Assembly: GCA_043740415.1 (NCBI GenBank)
Contig: JAYUCJ010000152.1
Coordinates: 1-64,000 of the forward strand
Direction: 5' to 3'
DNA from: Aalborgiella sp043740415
Lineage (GTDB): Bacteria; Pseudomonadota; Gammaproteobacteria; Burkholderiales; Burkholderiaceae_C
Length of the DNA: 64,000 nt
Shown here one piece after another: positions 8,894 through 18,433 of this stretch. Each line of letters begins with the position of its first letter. Within the stretch, counting starts at the first letter, position 1. The notes under the pieces are model-generated. The model saw only the letters and a program-made list of their open reading frames with translations, ran no database searches and had not been told where the DNA came from. The position numbers and the translations under genes are program-made.

Positions 8894-9412
8894 TCATAGC
8901 TTCAGACTCATCACAATCGCGTCTTCACGGCCATTGGCTTTGGGACCTTTGGGGTAGTAATCTTGCCGAACGCTCACCAGTTTGAAGCCCTGCGCTTTGT
9001 AGACTTGCAGCGCCCGCTCATTGTTAGCGCGCACCTCTAGCCACAGCCACGCGGCACCCTGCCCGCGCGACCAGACGGCCAGCGCATCCAACATCAGCTT
9101 CGCCCAGCCTTGGCGTTGGTTGGGCTCAGCGACTGTGATGTTCAGCAAATGCACCTCTTCAAAGCCTTTCATGGCGATGAAATAGCCCAAAATGTCTGCC
9201 TTAGTTGAAGAATCTGTCGTTAAACCTGCAGTTAAGACCTGCATTTGGTAGCCGGTTTGAATCGAATCTTCGAAATTAGCGCGGCTCCACGGGTGTGGGT
9301 AGACGGCGTTTTCGATGTCGAGGACGCAGTCAAGCCAATCTGCCGTCAAAGGCTGAAATTCAACCTCTGGCTGGTTTACCAAAGGAGGTATAGGCTTCAA
9401 AATCGCGTTCAT
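8894..9412 (-). CDS. rimI: ribosomal-protein-alanine N-acetyltransferase
   Basis: A GNAT enzyme that acetylates the N-terminus of ribosomal protein S18, using acetyl-CoA. The 172-residue protein has D-I-E-N-A-V-Y-P-H-P-W-S near residue 35, typical of RimI, the cofactor loop Q-R-Q-G-W-A (usual R/Q-x-x-G-x-G/A), and N-N-E-R-A-L-Q-V-Y-K-A-Q-G-F near the end. Its start overlaps the tsaB stop by 4 bp, implying coupled translation. Confidence 0.92.
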   Translation of the reverse strand: MNAILKPIPPLVNQPEVEFQPLTADWLDCVLDIENAVYPHPWSRANFEDSIQTGYQMQVLTAGLTTDSSTKADILGYFIAMKGFEEVHLLNITVAEPNQRQGWAKLMLDALAVWSRGQGAAWLWLEVRANNERALQVYKAQGFKLVSVRQDYYPKGPKANGREDAIVMSLKL

Positions 9413-10068
9413 GTCGCTGATTTTAAGGCTTGGCGTTCTGCCGTGGTTTGCGCCACTTTGTCGCGTATGTAGAGTGGCAGGGCTTGGTCAGCAGGCACAC
9501 CCAAACCTGCTGTCAACATGGCCGGCGCTAGCCGCAGCATGGCGGTAGCGGTGGGCAAAGCGTCAATACGATTGGCATCGTCCAAACAGTTGCCCGCCAA
9601 GCTGAAGCCAGCTTCAACTTGCAATTGATCTGCTTTGCAGAGCTTAATGTCAGAATTTGCCTGCCAAAAGCCGTCTTTGTAGGTATAACTTGAGACATAG
9701 ACCTCGCCCATACGGGCATCTAAAACGGCTTGGATGTGAATAGAACCAGAGTTAAACCGCGCCTCTTCAGCCACCGCCAAGAGCGTATCGACAGGTAAAA
9801 CCGAGATATTTCCAGCCCCAAACGCCAAACCTTGCGCCACCGAACACGCCGTGCGCAGCCCCGTGAACGAACCCGGCCCGCGCCCGAAAACGATGGCATC
9901 TAGCTGTTGCAGCGTTAAATCAGCCTCTTTGAGCAGCGCCATGATGGCAGGAATCAAGGCGGCGGAGGTTTTAGCGCCGCCTTCAGCCATGTGTTGCCAA
10001 GTTTGTTGGCCGTCAGTGACGGCGATGAACATGGTTTCTGTACTGGTATCGAAAGCCAAGAGCTTCAT
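9409..10068 (-). CDS. tsaB: tRNA t6A modification protein TsaB
   Basis: Partner of TsaD in making threonylcarbamoyl-adenosine at position 37 of ANN-decoding tRNAs. The 219-residue protein opens with L-A-F-D-T-S-T-E and carries F-G-R-G-P-G-S-F-T-G-L-R, the signature of the family. It overlaps rimI and the upstream transporter gene by 4 bp each, forming a tight four-gene run. The threonylcarbamoyl-AMP synthase of the pathway is encoded at 22445-23545. Confidence 0.93.
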   Translation of the reverse strand: MKLLAFDTSTETMFIAVTDGQQTWQHMAEGGAKTSAALIPAIMALLKEADLTLQQLDAIVFGRGPGSFTGLRTACSVAQGLAFGAGNISVLPVDTLLAVAEEARFNSGSIHIQAVLDARMGEVYVSSYTYKDGFWQANSDIKLCKADQLQVEAGFSLAGNCLDDANRIDALPTATAMLRLAPAMLTAGLGVPADQALPLYIRDKVAQTTAERQALKSAT

Positions 10069-11087
10069 TTTCCCACCTCAACAGAGGGAATAGTTATGGG
10101 TTTAGATGGGGGTTTAGCTGGGGATTTAACGGCTCGAACGCCAAACAAAATACCCACAGTGACCAATGCCAAACCTAACATTAAATTGGTATGCAAGGGT
10201 TCGCCCAAGAAAAACACCGCGCCCAATGCCGACAAACCGGGCACCAAGGCCGTCATCATGGTGCTGCGTACGGGGCCAAAATATTGGATCATTTTGGTAA
10301 ACGAAATGCCCGAAATAACCACAGAGCCAACACCTTGAAAAACCGCTTGGAAAGCCACTTCACCCCACGGCGCCGTCGCTAGATGGCTTTTGATCGCGCC
10401 AAAAGCCAGCAGCGCTGCGTAAACCGGCACATACGTCACAGCTGTGAACACGGTGATGGCGATGGTTGCTTTGACAGCATCCAGTGCATTTTTACGGGCG
10501 ATGACCGAGTAAAACGCCCAGCAGGTGGAGGCAGATAAAAAGAGCAGGTCGCCCTTCCAGGTTTCGCCGCCGTCAAACGCTTTGAGCAAGCTGGTGCCGC
10601 CGACCAGCAGATCGCCACAAAAAATCAGCCCCAAACCGACCGCGCGGGCGGGGGTGATGCGGTCTTTCAACAGCCACACCGCCACCAAGGCGGTAGACAA
10701 AGGCAATGTACCCGGCAGCAGCACACTGGCATGCGCAGCAGGTGCAAAGAAAAACCCGCTGTAAGCCAGCATGGCATAGCCCACGCCACCTATGGTTCCC
10801 ACCAGCGCGGTAAGCTTAAAGGCATAAGGCGACAAACCAAGCCAAGAGATGCTGCGACTGAGCTTTTGCGACCGCACCAACCACCAGCCCCAAGGCAAGA
10901 GCACCAAACCTGCGCCTATAAAGCGCAAGAAAACCATGTCCAAAGGCAGCAAACTGCCTTTGGCCGATGCGCGGGCGATAACAATGAAGGAGGACCAAAT
11001 TAAGATGGTAACCACAGCAGCCAAAATGCCCACCGCTTTGGGTGACAGTTGACGGGGCGCTGAATGTAACGAATTGAGTGTTGACAT
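10065..11087 (-). CDS. EamA/DMT-family transporter
   Basis: An inner-membrane carrier of about 340 residues with ten hydrophobic segments and two EamA repeats (I-W-S-S-F-I-V-I-A-R in the first, S-T-C-W-A-F-Y-S-V-I-A-R in the second). The substrate is unknown. The ATG at 11087 follows A-G-A-G-G-C and is preferred to the upstream extension. It starts the run transporter-tsaB-rimI-UDG and diverges from dacB. Confidence 0.85.
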   Translation of the reverse strand: MSTLNSLHSAPRQLSPKAVGILAAVVTILIWSSFIVIARASAKGSLLPLDMVFLRFIGAGLVLLPWGWWLVRSQKLSRSISWLGLSPYAFKLTALVGTIGGVGYAMLAYSGFFFAPAAHASVLLPGTLPLSTALVAVWLLKDRITPARAVGLGLIFCGDLLVGGTSLLKAFDGGETWKGDLLFLSASTCWAFYSVIARKNALDAVKATIAITVFTAVTYVPVYAALLAFGAIKSHLATAPWGEVAFQAVFQGVGSVVISGISFTKMIQYFGPVRSTMMTALVPGLSALGAVFFLGEPLHTNLMLGLALVTVGILFGVRAVKSPAKPPSKPITIPSVEVGK

Positions 11088-11120
11088 GCCTCTATTATCA
11101 AGGCACAGCATAATAGCTTG

Positions 11121-12605
11121 ATGAATGTGTTTTTTCGATGGCGCGGTTTGTGTGGCCTCTTAGGTCTGTTTTGGTTTCATCCGCTAGCGGTAGCGGCGAC
11201 GGAAACCTCTGCACAGCTGCCGACTATGGTGGCACAAGCTCTTGCGCGCGCGGGCGTGCCGCGCGATGCGGTGAGTTTTGAGGTGAGATCGGTATCTGGC
11301 GACGCAGCACCGCGTTTGAGCTACAAAGCCGGCGTGGCGATGAACCCGGCTTCGGTCATGAAACTGGTCACCACGTTTTCCGCTTTGGACATTTTGGGGC
11401 CCAATTTCACCTGGAAAACCGGGTTTTACACCGATGGCAGCTTGGGCAAGGGTGTGTTGAATGGCAATTTGATCATCAAAGGCGGCGGCGACCCGAAGTG
11501 GGTGCTGGAGCGGATTGAGGAAAACTTCAAAACTCTGCAAACGCTGGGTGTGCAACGCATCACGGGTGATATTGTGTTGGACAACAGCGTGTTTGACCTG
11601 CGAACACGTCATGCTGCTGACTTTGATGGCGAACCCATGCGCCCCTACAACAGCGCACCTGATGGTTTGCTGGTGAATTTCAAAGCCTTGATTTTTAAGT
11701 TTGTGCCGGATCCACAAACGCAAACCATCCGCGTCGTAAGCGAGCCGCCTATGGCCGATGTTGCCATTGATACCCAAGTGACTGCGACAACCGATGGCTG
11801 TGGCGACTGGCGCAGCACGCTCAGAGCAGATTTTTCCAACCCCAACAAAGTGCATTTCAGCGGCAGCTACAGCGTGCGCTGTGGGGAAAACACCTGGCCG
11901 GTGGCCTACATTGAGCCGGCGAGCTATGCCATGCGTGTGGTCAAAGCCATGCACAAAGCGTCGGGCGGCGTGTTGGACGGCAAGGTTCGGTACGGCACCT
12001 TGCCGCAAAATGCGCTGTTGTTATGGCAAGCGCCATCGTTACCGCTGTCGCAAATCATTGCAGACGTGAACAAATTCAGCAACAACGTGATGGCGCAGCA
12101 GGTTTTTTTGACGCTGAGTGCCCAGTATTCAACATTCAACACGTCGCTGCACTTGCCGGGCGCACCGCGCACGGGCAATTTTGTCAGATCCGCGGCCACC
12201 GTGCAGCACTGGTGGCGCGAGCGGTTTGGGCGCGCCGTCAAAGCGCCGACGTTAGACAATGGCTCTGGGCTGAGCCGCAGCGAGCGCATCACGGTGCAAG
12301 CATTGAGTGAGCTGCTTAAACTGGCGGCTAGACACCCCAGCGCTGAGGTTTTTGCCAATTCTATGTCTGTAGCGGGCGTCGATGGCACAGCAGCCAACAT
12401 GGTCAAACGCGGCATTGCGGTCAACGCCATTGGCAATGCACAACTCAAAACCGGCACGCTGCGCGATGTGGCCGCCGTTGCCGGCTATGCCACCGGCAAA
12501 AGTGGCCGGCGCTACAGCGTGGTCGGCTTGATCAACCACCCCAATGCAGGTGCGGCACGGCCGGCGCTGGATGCCTTGGTGGAATGGGCGGTGTTAGATG
12601 ACTAA
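11121..12605 (+). CDS. dacB: D-alanyl-D-alanine carboxypeptidase/endopeptidase (PBP4 type)
   Basis: A periplasmic class C penicillin-binding protein of peptidase family S13, which trims peptidoglycan stem peptides or cross-links. After a signal peptide ending near A-V-A-A it has all three active-site motifs: S-V-M-K (Ser ~78), S-N-N (~320) and K-T-G (~443). The wide gap between the first two holds the extra domains typical of PBP4. ATG at 11121 is preferred to the TTG just before it. It diverges from the transporter gene 33 bp away. Confidence 0.93.
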   Translation: MNVFFRWRGLCGLLGLFWFHPLAVAATETSAQLPTMVAQALARAGVPRDAVSFEVRSVSGDAAPRLSYKAGVAMNPASVMKLVTTFSALDILGPNFTWKTGFYTDGSLGKGVLNGNLIIKGGGDPKWVLERIEENFKTLQTLGVQRITGDIVLDNSVFDLRTRHAADFDGEPMRPYNSAPDGLLVNFKALIFKFVPDPQTQTIRVVSEPPMADVAIDTQVTATTDGCGDWRSTLRADFSNPNKVHFSGSYSVRCGENTWPVAYIEPASYAMRVVKAMHKASGGVLDGKVRYGTLPQNALLLWQAPSLPLSQIIADVNKFSNNVMAQQVFLTLSAQYSTFNTSLHLPGAPRTGNFVRSAATVQHWWRERFGRAVKAPTLDNGSGLSRSERITVQALSELLKLAARHPSAEVFANSMSVAGVDGTAANMVKRGIAVNAIGNAQLKTGTLRDVAAVAGYATGKSGRRYSVVGLINHPNAGAARPALDALVEWAVLDD

Positions 12606-12623
12606 CTCAGATGAGTAATTTAT

Positions 12624-14708
12624 ATGACTAAGCCGCACAAGCGTGATTTAGCCGAACTGCTAGAAGCCGTTGATCTAGAAGCGCCACTGGCGCAGCGGCA
12701 TTTGTGGTTGATAGCATTGTTCACGTGGATTCGTGGTGATGCCAAATCGGTCAGTGCTGCCATCAACCGCTTGCACTTGCTGCTGGATGTGGCGCAATCG
12801 CGCCCACAGCTGCAAACGCGTTTACGCCAGTGGTGGCACCAGCTGCTGCAAATTGTTGATGCTTCCAGTTTGCTAGCGGATTATGGTTTTGCACAACGCA
12901 GCGCCTTTGTGAGTGAACTGACCGAGCGTATACGCTTGAAACTGCTGCCTGCCACGCCTGAGACGACAGACGCTGCGGTGCTCTTCTCCCTCGTTTTATC
13001 CCATAGTTTTGACCAGCTGTGGCTGGCCGAACTGGATGAAGCGACGTTGGCTCGCATTGCGGACTTGTTAGAGACACCCGACATTGGCGACAGTGCCAGC
13101 ACCCAAACCAGCTATTGGCAAAACACGGTGCTGGAAGCCATCACTTTTTGTGTGGGCCACATTCGATCCAGCGGTTTTTCTCCCGAGCTGCGCACGCGCA
13201 TGAGCCCCGCTGCCGTACAAGACAGGCCTTTTCATTGGCTGGATGCAGAATTGGATGCCTTGCGCGCTGCTTTTTTAGCGACCCGTACGGGTGCAGCGGA
13301 AGATGCAATGGCCAATGCCGAGGCGCTGCAACACGCTGTCACCGAATTTCGTAACTGCTTAGACGCCTGCCGCCAAGCTGCAGGCACCGTGTACACGCAT
13401 TTGGACGAACACGGCATTTCCGTCAGCCTGGTTTTCCGCCTGCGCGAGATGCGGGCGCGGGTGCTGCGCGTGCGTGAGTTGTTGGATTGTTTGCTGTCAG
13501 ACCGACCCAACAGCTACACCGCCAAGCTGCTGTCGCACTTGGTCAAAATTGGCGTGCACAGGCGCAGTGTGCGCGATTTGATCACTTCGAACACCACGCT
13601 GTTGGCCGCCAAAATGGCGGACCGCAGTGCCGAGACGGGTGAAAACTACATCACCCGCAACCGCGCCGAATACTGGGACATGCTGCGCAAAGCGGCAGGC
13701 GGTGGCGGCATGGTGGCCATCACCATTTTGGTGAAATACCTGCTGCTGGCTATGGGCTTTTCCGCCTTTTGGGGCGGCTTTTTTGGCGGTGTGAATTACG
13801 CGCTGAGCTTCATCGCCATCCAATTGTTGCACTGGACGCTAGCCACCAAGCAGCCCGCCATGACCGCGCCCGCCATGGCCGCCAAGCTGAAAGACTTGAG
13901 TGGCGACAACGAGGTGGCGTCTTTCGTCGACGAAGTCACCCACGTGGTGCGCTCCCAAGTCGCCGCTGTGTTGGGCAACTTGGCTTTGGTCGTTCCTTGT
14001 GTACTGCTCATCAGCTATTTGATGCAGCTGGGCTTGGGCAAACCATTGATTGACCAAGCCGAAGCGAAGCATGCTTTGGCATCACTCACGCTGCTGGGAC
14101 CCACGGCTTTGTTTGCCGCAGCAACGGGTGTGGTGCTGTTTTTATCCAGCATTTTTGCGGGCTGGGCGGAAAACTGGTTTGTGCTGCACCGTTTGGACTC
14201 GGCCATGCGTTTTAACCCGCGCATCACGGCGGCCATTGGCGAGACGCGGGCGGAGCGCTGGGCGCAGTTCATGCGTAAAAACATATCGGGTTTTGCCGCC
14301 AGTGTGTCCTTGGGCATGATGCTGGGTTTGATACCTGCGATTTCCGGGTTTTTGGGCTTCGGGCTGGAGCTACGCCATGTGACCCTGTCCACCGGGCAGA
14401 TCGCAGCAGCCGGTGCATCGTATGGCTGGGATGTGCTGCATGTGCCCGAATTGCGTGAAGCTTTGTTGTGGGCGATTGCGGGTATTTTCGTGATTGGGCC
14501 GCTCAATGTGGGTGTCAGTTACTATTGTGCTTTTAGATTGGCATTGCGGGCGCACAATGTCAGCGTGGGCGAGCGCAAACGTATTCGCAGCGCCGTGTGG
14601 GAACGCTTGAATTATTTTCCACTGAGTTTTTTATGGCCGCCAAAAGAAGCTAAAAAGCCAGAAGCTATACCACCAGAAGACAAGCAGCCGGAAGAAACGA
14701 ATACTTAA
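12624..14708 (+). CDS. Gcr-type 'site-specific recombinase' membrane protein
   Basis: A 694-residue protein with a helical, soluble N-terminal ~360 residues and a C-terminal part with about seven hydrophobic helices (starting G-G-M-V-A-I-T-I-L-V-K-Y-L-L-L). It matches by eye the beta/gammaproteobacterial family catalogued as 'site-specific recombinase Gcr'. Nothing in the sequence supports recombinase chemistry: there is no integrase tetrad or resolvase serine block, and the architecture is that of a membrane protein. It starts 18 bp after dacB in the same direction and is followed by thiL. Confidence 0.7.
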   Translation: MTKPHKRDLAELLEAVDLEAPLAQRHLWLIALFTWIRGDAKSVSAAINRLHLLLDVAQSRPQLQTRLRQWWHQLLQIVDASSLLADYGFAQRSAFVSELTERIRLKLLPATPETTDAAVLFSLVLSHSFDQLWLAELDEATLARIADLLETPDIGDSASTQTSYWQNTVLEAITFCVGHIRSSGFSPELRTRMSPAAVQDRPFHWLDAELDALRAAFLATRTGAAEDAMANAEALQHAVTEFRNCLDACRQAAGTVYTHLDEHGISVSLVFRLREMRARVLRVRELLDCLLSDRPNSYTAKLLSHLVKIGVHRRSVRDLITSNTTLLAAKMADRSAETGENYITRNRAEYWDMLRKAAGGGGMVAITILVKYLLLAMGFSAFWGGFFGGVNYALSFIAIQLLHWTLATKQPAMTAPAMAAKLKDLSGDNEVASFVDEVTHVVRSQVAAVLGNLALVVPCVLLISYLMQLGLGKPLIDQAEAKHALASLTLLGPTALFAAATGVVLFLSSIFAGWAENWFVLHRLDSAMRFNPRITAAIGETRAERWAQFMRKNISGFAASVSLGMMLGLIPAISGFLGFGLELRHVTLSTGQIAAAGASYGWDVLHVPELREALLWAIAGIFVIGPLNVGVSYYCAFRLALRAHNVSVGERKRIRSAVWERLNYFPLSFLWPPKEAKKPEAIPPEDKQPEETNT

Positions 14709-14729
14709 GAAAGAACAGTTAAGCATCGC

Positions 14730-15740
14730 ATGGGTGAATTTGACCTGATTGAACGCTATTTCAAAGCACCCGCGCGCGCCATGGCTCAACAAAACAGTGC
14801 TGTAGCTCAGGGCATCGGCGACGACTGCGCTTTGTTGCAGCCCGCTGCTGGCATGCAATTGGCCATTTCCAGCGACATGCTGGTGGTAGGCCGGCATTTT
14901 TTCGCAGATGTTGACCCGTTCAAACTCGGCCACAAATCACTCGCCGTCAATTTGAGCGACTTGGCCGCCTGCGGCGCGAAACCACTGGCGTTTACCTTGG
15001 CTTTGGCATTGCCCCAAGCCGATGCAGCTTGGCTGGCGCCCTTCTCACGCGGTTTGTTGGCCATGGCAGCAGAGCACAATTGCGCGCTGATCGGCGGCGA
15101 CACCACGCAAGGGCCGCTGAACATTTGCATCACGGTGTTTGGCGAGGTGCCTAAAAATGCGGCATTGTTGCGATCTGGTGCAAAAGCGGGGGATGACATC
15201 TACGTCAGCGGCACACTGGGGGATGCGCGCTTGGCGTTGGAAGCGATGTGCGGCAACTTGGCGCTTGCGACCGAAGCGTTTACCGTAGCAAAAGCGCGTT
15301 TAGAAACACCCACGCCGCGCGTGGCACTCGGCATGGCTTTGCGCGGCATTGCCAGCAGCGCGATTGATGTGAGTGATGGTTTGCTGGGTGATTTGGGGCA
15401 CATCTTGCAGCAATCTGGGGTCGGCGCAGTTCTCGATACCGCTCTTGTTGTTCAATTATTAGCTATATATTCAATAGCAACTCAGGCAATAAATACGCCG
15501 TCTAATGGTCAATTTGACCATGTCAATCTTCTAAAATACGTGCTTTCTGGCGGGGATGACTACGAACTCGCTTTCACCGCGCCCGTGGGCAAACGCCAGG
15601 CCGTGCAAGCCGCCGCCCTAGCCAGCAACACGCCGGTGACCCGCATCGGACAGATTGAAGCAGAACCAGGTCTTAGACTCACAGATGCGCAAGGCCAGAC
15701 CGTGCCGAATAACTTTGCGTCGTTTGACCACTTTCAATAA
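14730..15740 (+). CDS. thiL: thiamine-monophosphate kinase
   Basis: Phosphorylates thiamine phosphate to thiamine diphosphate. The 336-residue protein shows the family start G-E-F-D-L-I-E-R-Y-F, the Mg/ATP loop G-I-G-D-D-C-A, N-L-S-D-L-A-A-C-G-A, and G-G-D-T-T-Q-G and S-G-G-D-D-Y-E-L later. It is slightly longer than usual because an in-frame dispersed repeat (15461-15503) adds I-A-T-Q-A-I-N-T-P in a loop before S-G-G-D-D. Co-directional with the genes either side. Confidence 0.94.
   Translation: MGEFDLIERYFKAPARAMAQQNSAVAQGIGDDCALLQPAAGMQLAISSDMLVVGRHFFADVDPFKLGHKSLAVNLSDLAACGAKPLAFTLALALPQADAAWLAPFSRGLLAMAAEHNCALIGGDTTQGPLNICITVFGEVPKNAALLRSGAKAGDDIYVSGTLGDARLALEAMCGNLALATEAFTVAKARLETPTPRVALGMALRGIASSAIDVSDGLLGDLGHILQQSGVGAVLDTALVVQLLAIYSIATQAINTPSNGQFDHVNLLKYVLSGGDDYELAFTAPVGKRQAVQAAALASNTPVTRIGQIEAEPGLRLTDAQGQTVPNNFASFDHFQ
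15461..15503 (+). repeat. dispersed two-hairpin repeat, copy 5, inside thiL
   Basis: Reads GCTATATATTCAATAGC then GGCAATAAATACGCC. In frame within thiL, it encodes I-A-T-Q-A-I-N-T-P-S just before the conserved S-G-G-D-D-Y motif. Confidence 0.9.
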
Positions 15741-15757
15741 AGTCCCCCTACAGCTAT

Positions 15758-17395
15758 ATGCCAGAACTCTCCCCCGAAACTGAGCCAAAGCCTTCTCGCA
15801 TCAAACACGCAGACGACGACCTCTCACCCCTCGCGCCGTTTCACAAACCCGTGTTTCGCATGCTGTGGACGACGTGGCTGATGGCCAATGTTTGCATGTG
15901 GATGAGCGACGTGGCGGCGGCCTGGATGATGACCTCGCTGACCACCACCCCACTGTGGATTGCGCTGGTGCAAACAGCGGCAAGTTTGCCCGTTTTCCTG
16001 TTGGGCATTCCCAGCGGTGCTTTGGCAGATATTTTGGACAGGAAGCGGTACTTTTTAATGACGCAAATCTGGATCGCCGTCGTGGCCAGTTTGCTCAGTA
16101 CCACGGTGTTTTTAGGCTGGATTTCGCCGCCACTGCTCTTGGCCTTGGTCTTTGCCAATGGCATTGGCTTGGCGATGCGCTGGCCGGTGTTCTCCGCCAT
16201 CGTGCCCGAGCTGGTGCCGCGCCCGCAGCTGCCGGCCGCCTTGGCGCTGAATGGTGTCTCGATGAACGCCTCACGCATCATCGGCCCGCTGGTGGCCGGT
16301 GCCTTGATTGCCAGCGTCGGCAGTGCGTGGGTGTTTTTGCTCAACGCCGTGCTGTCACTGGCGGCAGCCGTCATCATCACCCGCTGGAAGCGCGAGCACA
16401 AACCGCATCCGCTGGGGCGCGAGCGGCTGGTCAGCGCCATGCGGATTGGGCTTCAGTACGTCGCGCAGTCGCATCACCTCAAAGGCGTGCTGGTGCGGAT
16501 TTCGATTTTCTTTTTCACCTCGACCGCCCTCGTCGCTCTGATGCCTTTGATCGCCCGCAACCTGCACGGCGGTGGTGCCGGCACCTTCACGCTGATGTTG
16601 GCTTCTATGGGCGCAGGGGCGATTGTCTCCACCGCCTTTTTACCGCAGCTGCGACGCGCGCTGTCGCGGGATGCTTTGGCACTCAGCGGCGCGGCGGTGC
16701 AGTCCCTCGCCATGCTGGTGATGGCGTTTACCAGCAACAGCGGCGTCGCCGTGCTGGCCATGCTGTTTGCTGGTGCGGCGTGGATCACCACAGCCAACAC
16801 GCTCAGCGTTTCCGCGCAAATGGGCTTGCCCGACTGGGTGCGGGCGCGTGGCATGTCGATGTACCAAATGGCCATCATGGGCTCGAGTGCCGCTGGTGCG
16901 GCGGTGTGGGGCCAGGTGGCGACGGTCGCCGATGTGCAAATGAGCCTGATCGTTGCAGCCTGCAGCGGCTTGCTCGCCATGGCCTTGGCCAACCGCTTCA
17001 TGCCCGGCCAAGGCATGGTCGAAGACCTGACGCCTTCAACCGCTTTCAACATCCCGCAAGCCGACGAACCCCCCAAACACGGCAATGTGATGATCATGAT
17101 CGAATACCGCATAGCCCCAGCCCGCGCCGCCGAATTCCGCGCCCTGATGCTAGAAGGCCGCCGCAGCCGCCTCTCGCACGGTGCGCTGTCGTGGGAGCTG
17201 CTGCACGATATCAACGAGCCCAGCCGTTTTATCGAAATGATCGTCGACGAATCTTGGAACGACCACCTGCGCCGCTTCGACCGCGTCACGACAGCCGACG
17301 TCGCCCTGCGCGACCGCAAACTGGCGTTTCATATTGGGGAGTCACCGCCAGTGGTAACGAGGAGTTTGATGGAGACGACGGTGAAGGCGGGTTAA
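15758..17395 (+). CDS. MFS transporter with C-terminal ABM-like domain
   Basis: A 545-residue inner-membrane protein of the EntS-like MFS_3 type. About twelve hydrophobic segments cover residues ~25-420, with the loop motif G-A-L-A-D-I-L-D-R-K-R-Y between helices 2 and 3. Residues ~445-540 form a soluble tail (I-E-Y-R-I-A-P-A-R-A-A-E-F, then H-G-A-L-S-W-E-L-L) that looks like the small monooxygenase-type ferredoxin fold often fused to this subfamily. It probably exports small molecules; the substrate is unknown. It begins 17 bp after thiL. Confidence 0.8.
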   Translation: MPELSPETEPKPSRIKHADDDLSPLAPFHKPVFRMLWTTWLMANVCMWMSDVAAAWMMTSLTTTPLWIALVQTAASLPVFLLGIPSGALADILDRKRYFLMTQIWIAVVASLLSTTVFLGWISPPLLLALVFANGIGLAMRWPVFSAIVPELVPRPQLPAALALNGVSMNASRIIGPLVAGALIASVGSAWVFLLNAVLSLAAAVIITRWKREHKPHPLGRERLVSAMRIGLQYVAQSHHLKGVLVRISIFFFTSTALVALMPLIARNLHGGGAGTFTLMLASMGAGAIVSTAFLPQLRRALSRDALALSGAAVQSLAMLVMAFTSNSGVAVLAMLFAGAAWITTANTLSVSAQMGLPDWVRARGMSMYQMAIMGSSAAGAAVWGQVATVADVQMSLIVAACSGLLAMALANRFMPGQGMVEDLTPSTAFNIPQADEPPKHGNVMIMIEYRIAPARAAEFRALMLEGRRSRLSHGALSWELLHDINEPSRFIEMIVDESWNDHLRRFDRVTTADVALRDRKLAFHIGESPPVVTRSLMETTVKAG

Positions 17396-17427
17396 GATAA
17401 GCGCAACAAATACCGCTTGCTTAACAA

Positions 17428-18063
17428 ATGAATCAACAACTTGGCACCTGGATAGTAATTGGCTTCTCGATATTGGGCATTTCAGCCGCAATCATTGCAT
17501 TTTTGAGGACACCAAAAGAAAAACGAGGACTTAAAGCTTCATTTAGGCGTGCCATTTCAATTGAAGAACGTTTGCTAGAGTACCCAACTAAAGCGGAAGC
17601 CGTCATTATCAAAGGTAATAAAAAACTGGCGCTTATCAAATTTGCACCTGCACTAATCTTTTTTCTGTTCTTTATCGGATTGGCAGAATGGCTAAAAGAC
17701 TTAGTTGCTTTACATTGCACGAGAGTTTTCGATATAAATACCGTTCAACTTGCATTGTTTGTAGCCTGCTATGCAATCCCATTCGGAGTTTTAATAATAA
17801 GTTTATTTTTACTAAGAACTGGAATTAAAACCCTCAAAACTGGCTACTACCCACCGCTTGAAACTGTTGTGTTCGCGGATACGATTGCAACGAAAGGACT
17901 TTTCTCTCTGAGTCGCGGTGTTATTGCTGTTTTATTCCCATTTTTTGCGATTTACTTCATAAATATTGGAAACGATTTATATCAAGGATTTACGCAGGGT
18001 TCAGCCACTGAAATGACAAAACGCATAGAGTCAAAATGCACAAACATAGTTCAACTGCCTTAA
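17428..18063 (+). CDS. hypothetical membrane protein
   Basis: A 211-residue product with an N-terminal hydrophobic anchor, a basic cytoplasmic-like stretch (R-T-P-K-E-K-R-G-L-K), and two or three more hydrophobic segments in the middle and C-terminal parts. Base composition is clearly more AT-rich than the GC-rich MFS gene before it, hinting at a different origin. No family recognised. It is followed 10 bp later by another small membrane protein gene. Confidence 0.6.
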   Translation: MNQQLGTWIVIGFSILGISAAIIAFLRTPKEKRGLKASFRRAISIEERLLEYPTKAEAVIIKGNKKLALIKFAPALIFFLFFIGLAEWLKDLVALHCTRVFDINTVQLALFVACYAIPFGVLIISLFLLRTGIKTLKTGYYPPLETVVFADTIATKGLFSLSRGVIAVLFPFFAIYFINIGNDLYQGFTQGSATEMTKRIESKCTNIVQLP

Positions 18064-18073
18064 AAGTAGCAGA

Positions 18074-18373
18074 ATGAAGTTTCGAAATCAACGCCCCGAC
18101 GCCCTCATTACTTGCCTGTGTGTTGCATGGATAGTCATACTTGGTGGTTTGGGACTTTCCGCAATCATTTTCGAAAGCGTAACAATCTCTACCAAGGTTG
18201 GGCTATCTCACTCTGAAGGCTTAGCCGCAATCGTTCAAGGTTGTTTCTTTATCGGCTTTGCTCTGATTGGATTTTTGCCATTTTTGGCTAGCAATCCCTT
18301 TAGACGACTCCTAATTGCCTTGCTATTTGGTTGTTGGCTCGCGGGGTCAATTATTTACCTACTTACGCGCTAA
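18074..18373 (+). CDS. hypothetical four-helix membrane protein
   Basis: A 99-residue, very hydrophobic product with about three or four helices and a basic start (M-K-F-R-N-Q-R-P). The spacing of 10 bp after the previous gene suggests co-transcription. AT-rich like its neighbour. A dispersed repeat begins 6 bp after its stop. No family recognised. Confidence 0.55.
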   Translation: MKFRNQRPDALITCLCVAWIVILGGLGLSAIIFESVTISTKVGLSHSEGLAAIVQGCFFIGFALIGFLPFLASNPFRRLLIALLFGCWLAGSIIYLLTR

Positions 18374-18378
18374 AAATC

Positions 18379-18421
18379 ACTATTTAGTTGATAGCGTCTT
18401 AGGTAATAAATACGCTGGCTA
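18379..18421 (+). repeat. dispersed two-hairpin repeat, copy 6
   Basis: Intergenic copy between the membrane-protein gene and the 3' end of the VapC-type gene. Moderately diverged (GGTAATAAATACGCT). Confidence 0.8.
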
Positions 18422-18433
18422 CAGCTCTATTAA

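Noticed and set aside
11184..12008. 274-codon frame opposite dacB
   Set aside because: His/Arg-rich antisense translation with no recognisable features; dacB is complete in the other direction.
12624..14708. Recombinase activity for the Gcr-type protein
   Set aside because: The name is historical; the sequence shows many membrane helices and no recombinase active site, so it is not treated as a mobile-element gene.
15865..17400. 511-codon open frame overlapping the MFS transporter gene in another frame
   Set aside because: Arg/Gly/Ala-rich with no domain or ribosome site; it is a by-product of the GC-rich MFS gene, whose own product has clear helices and motifs.
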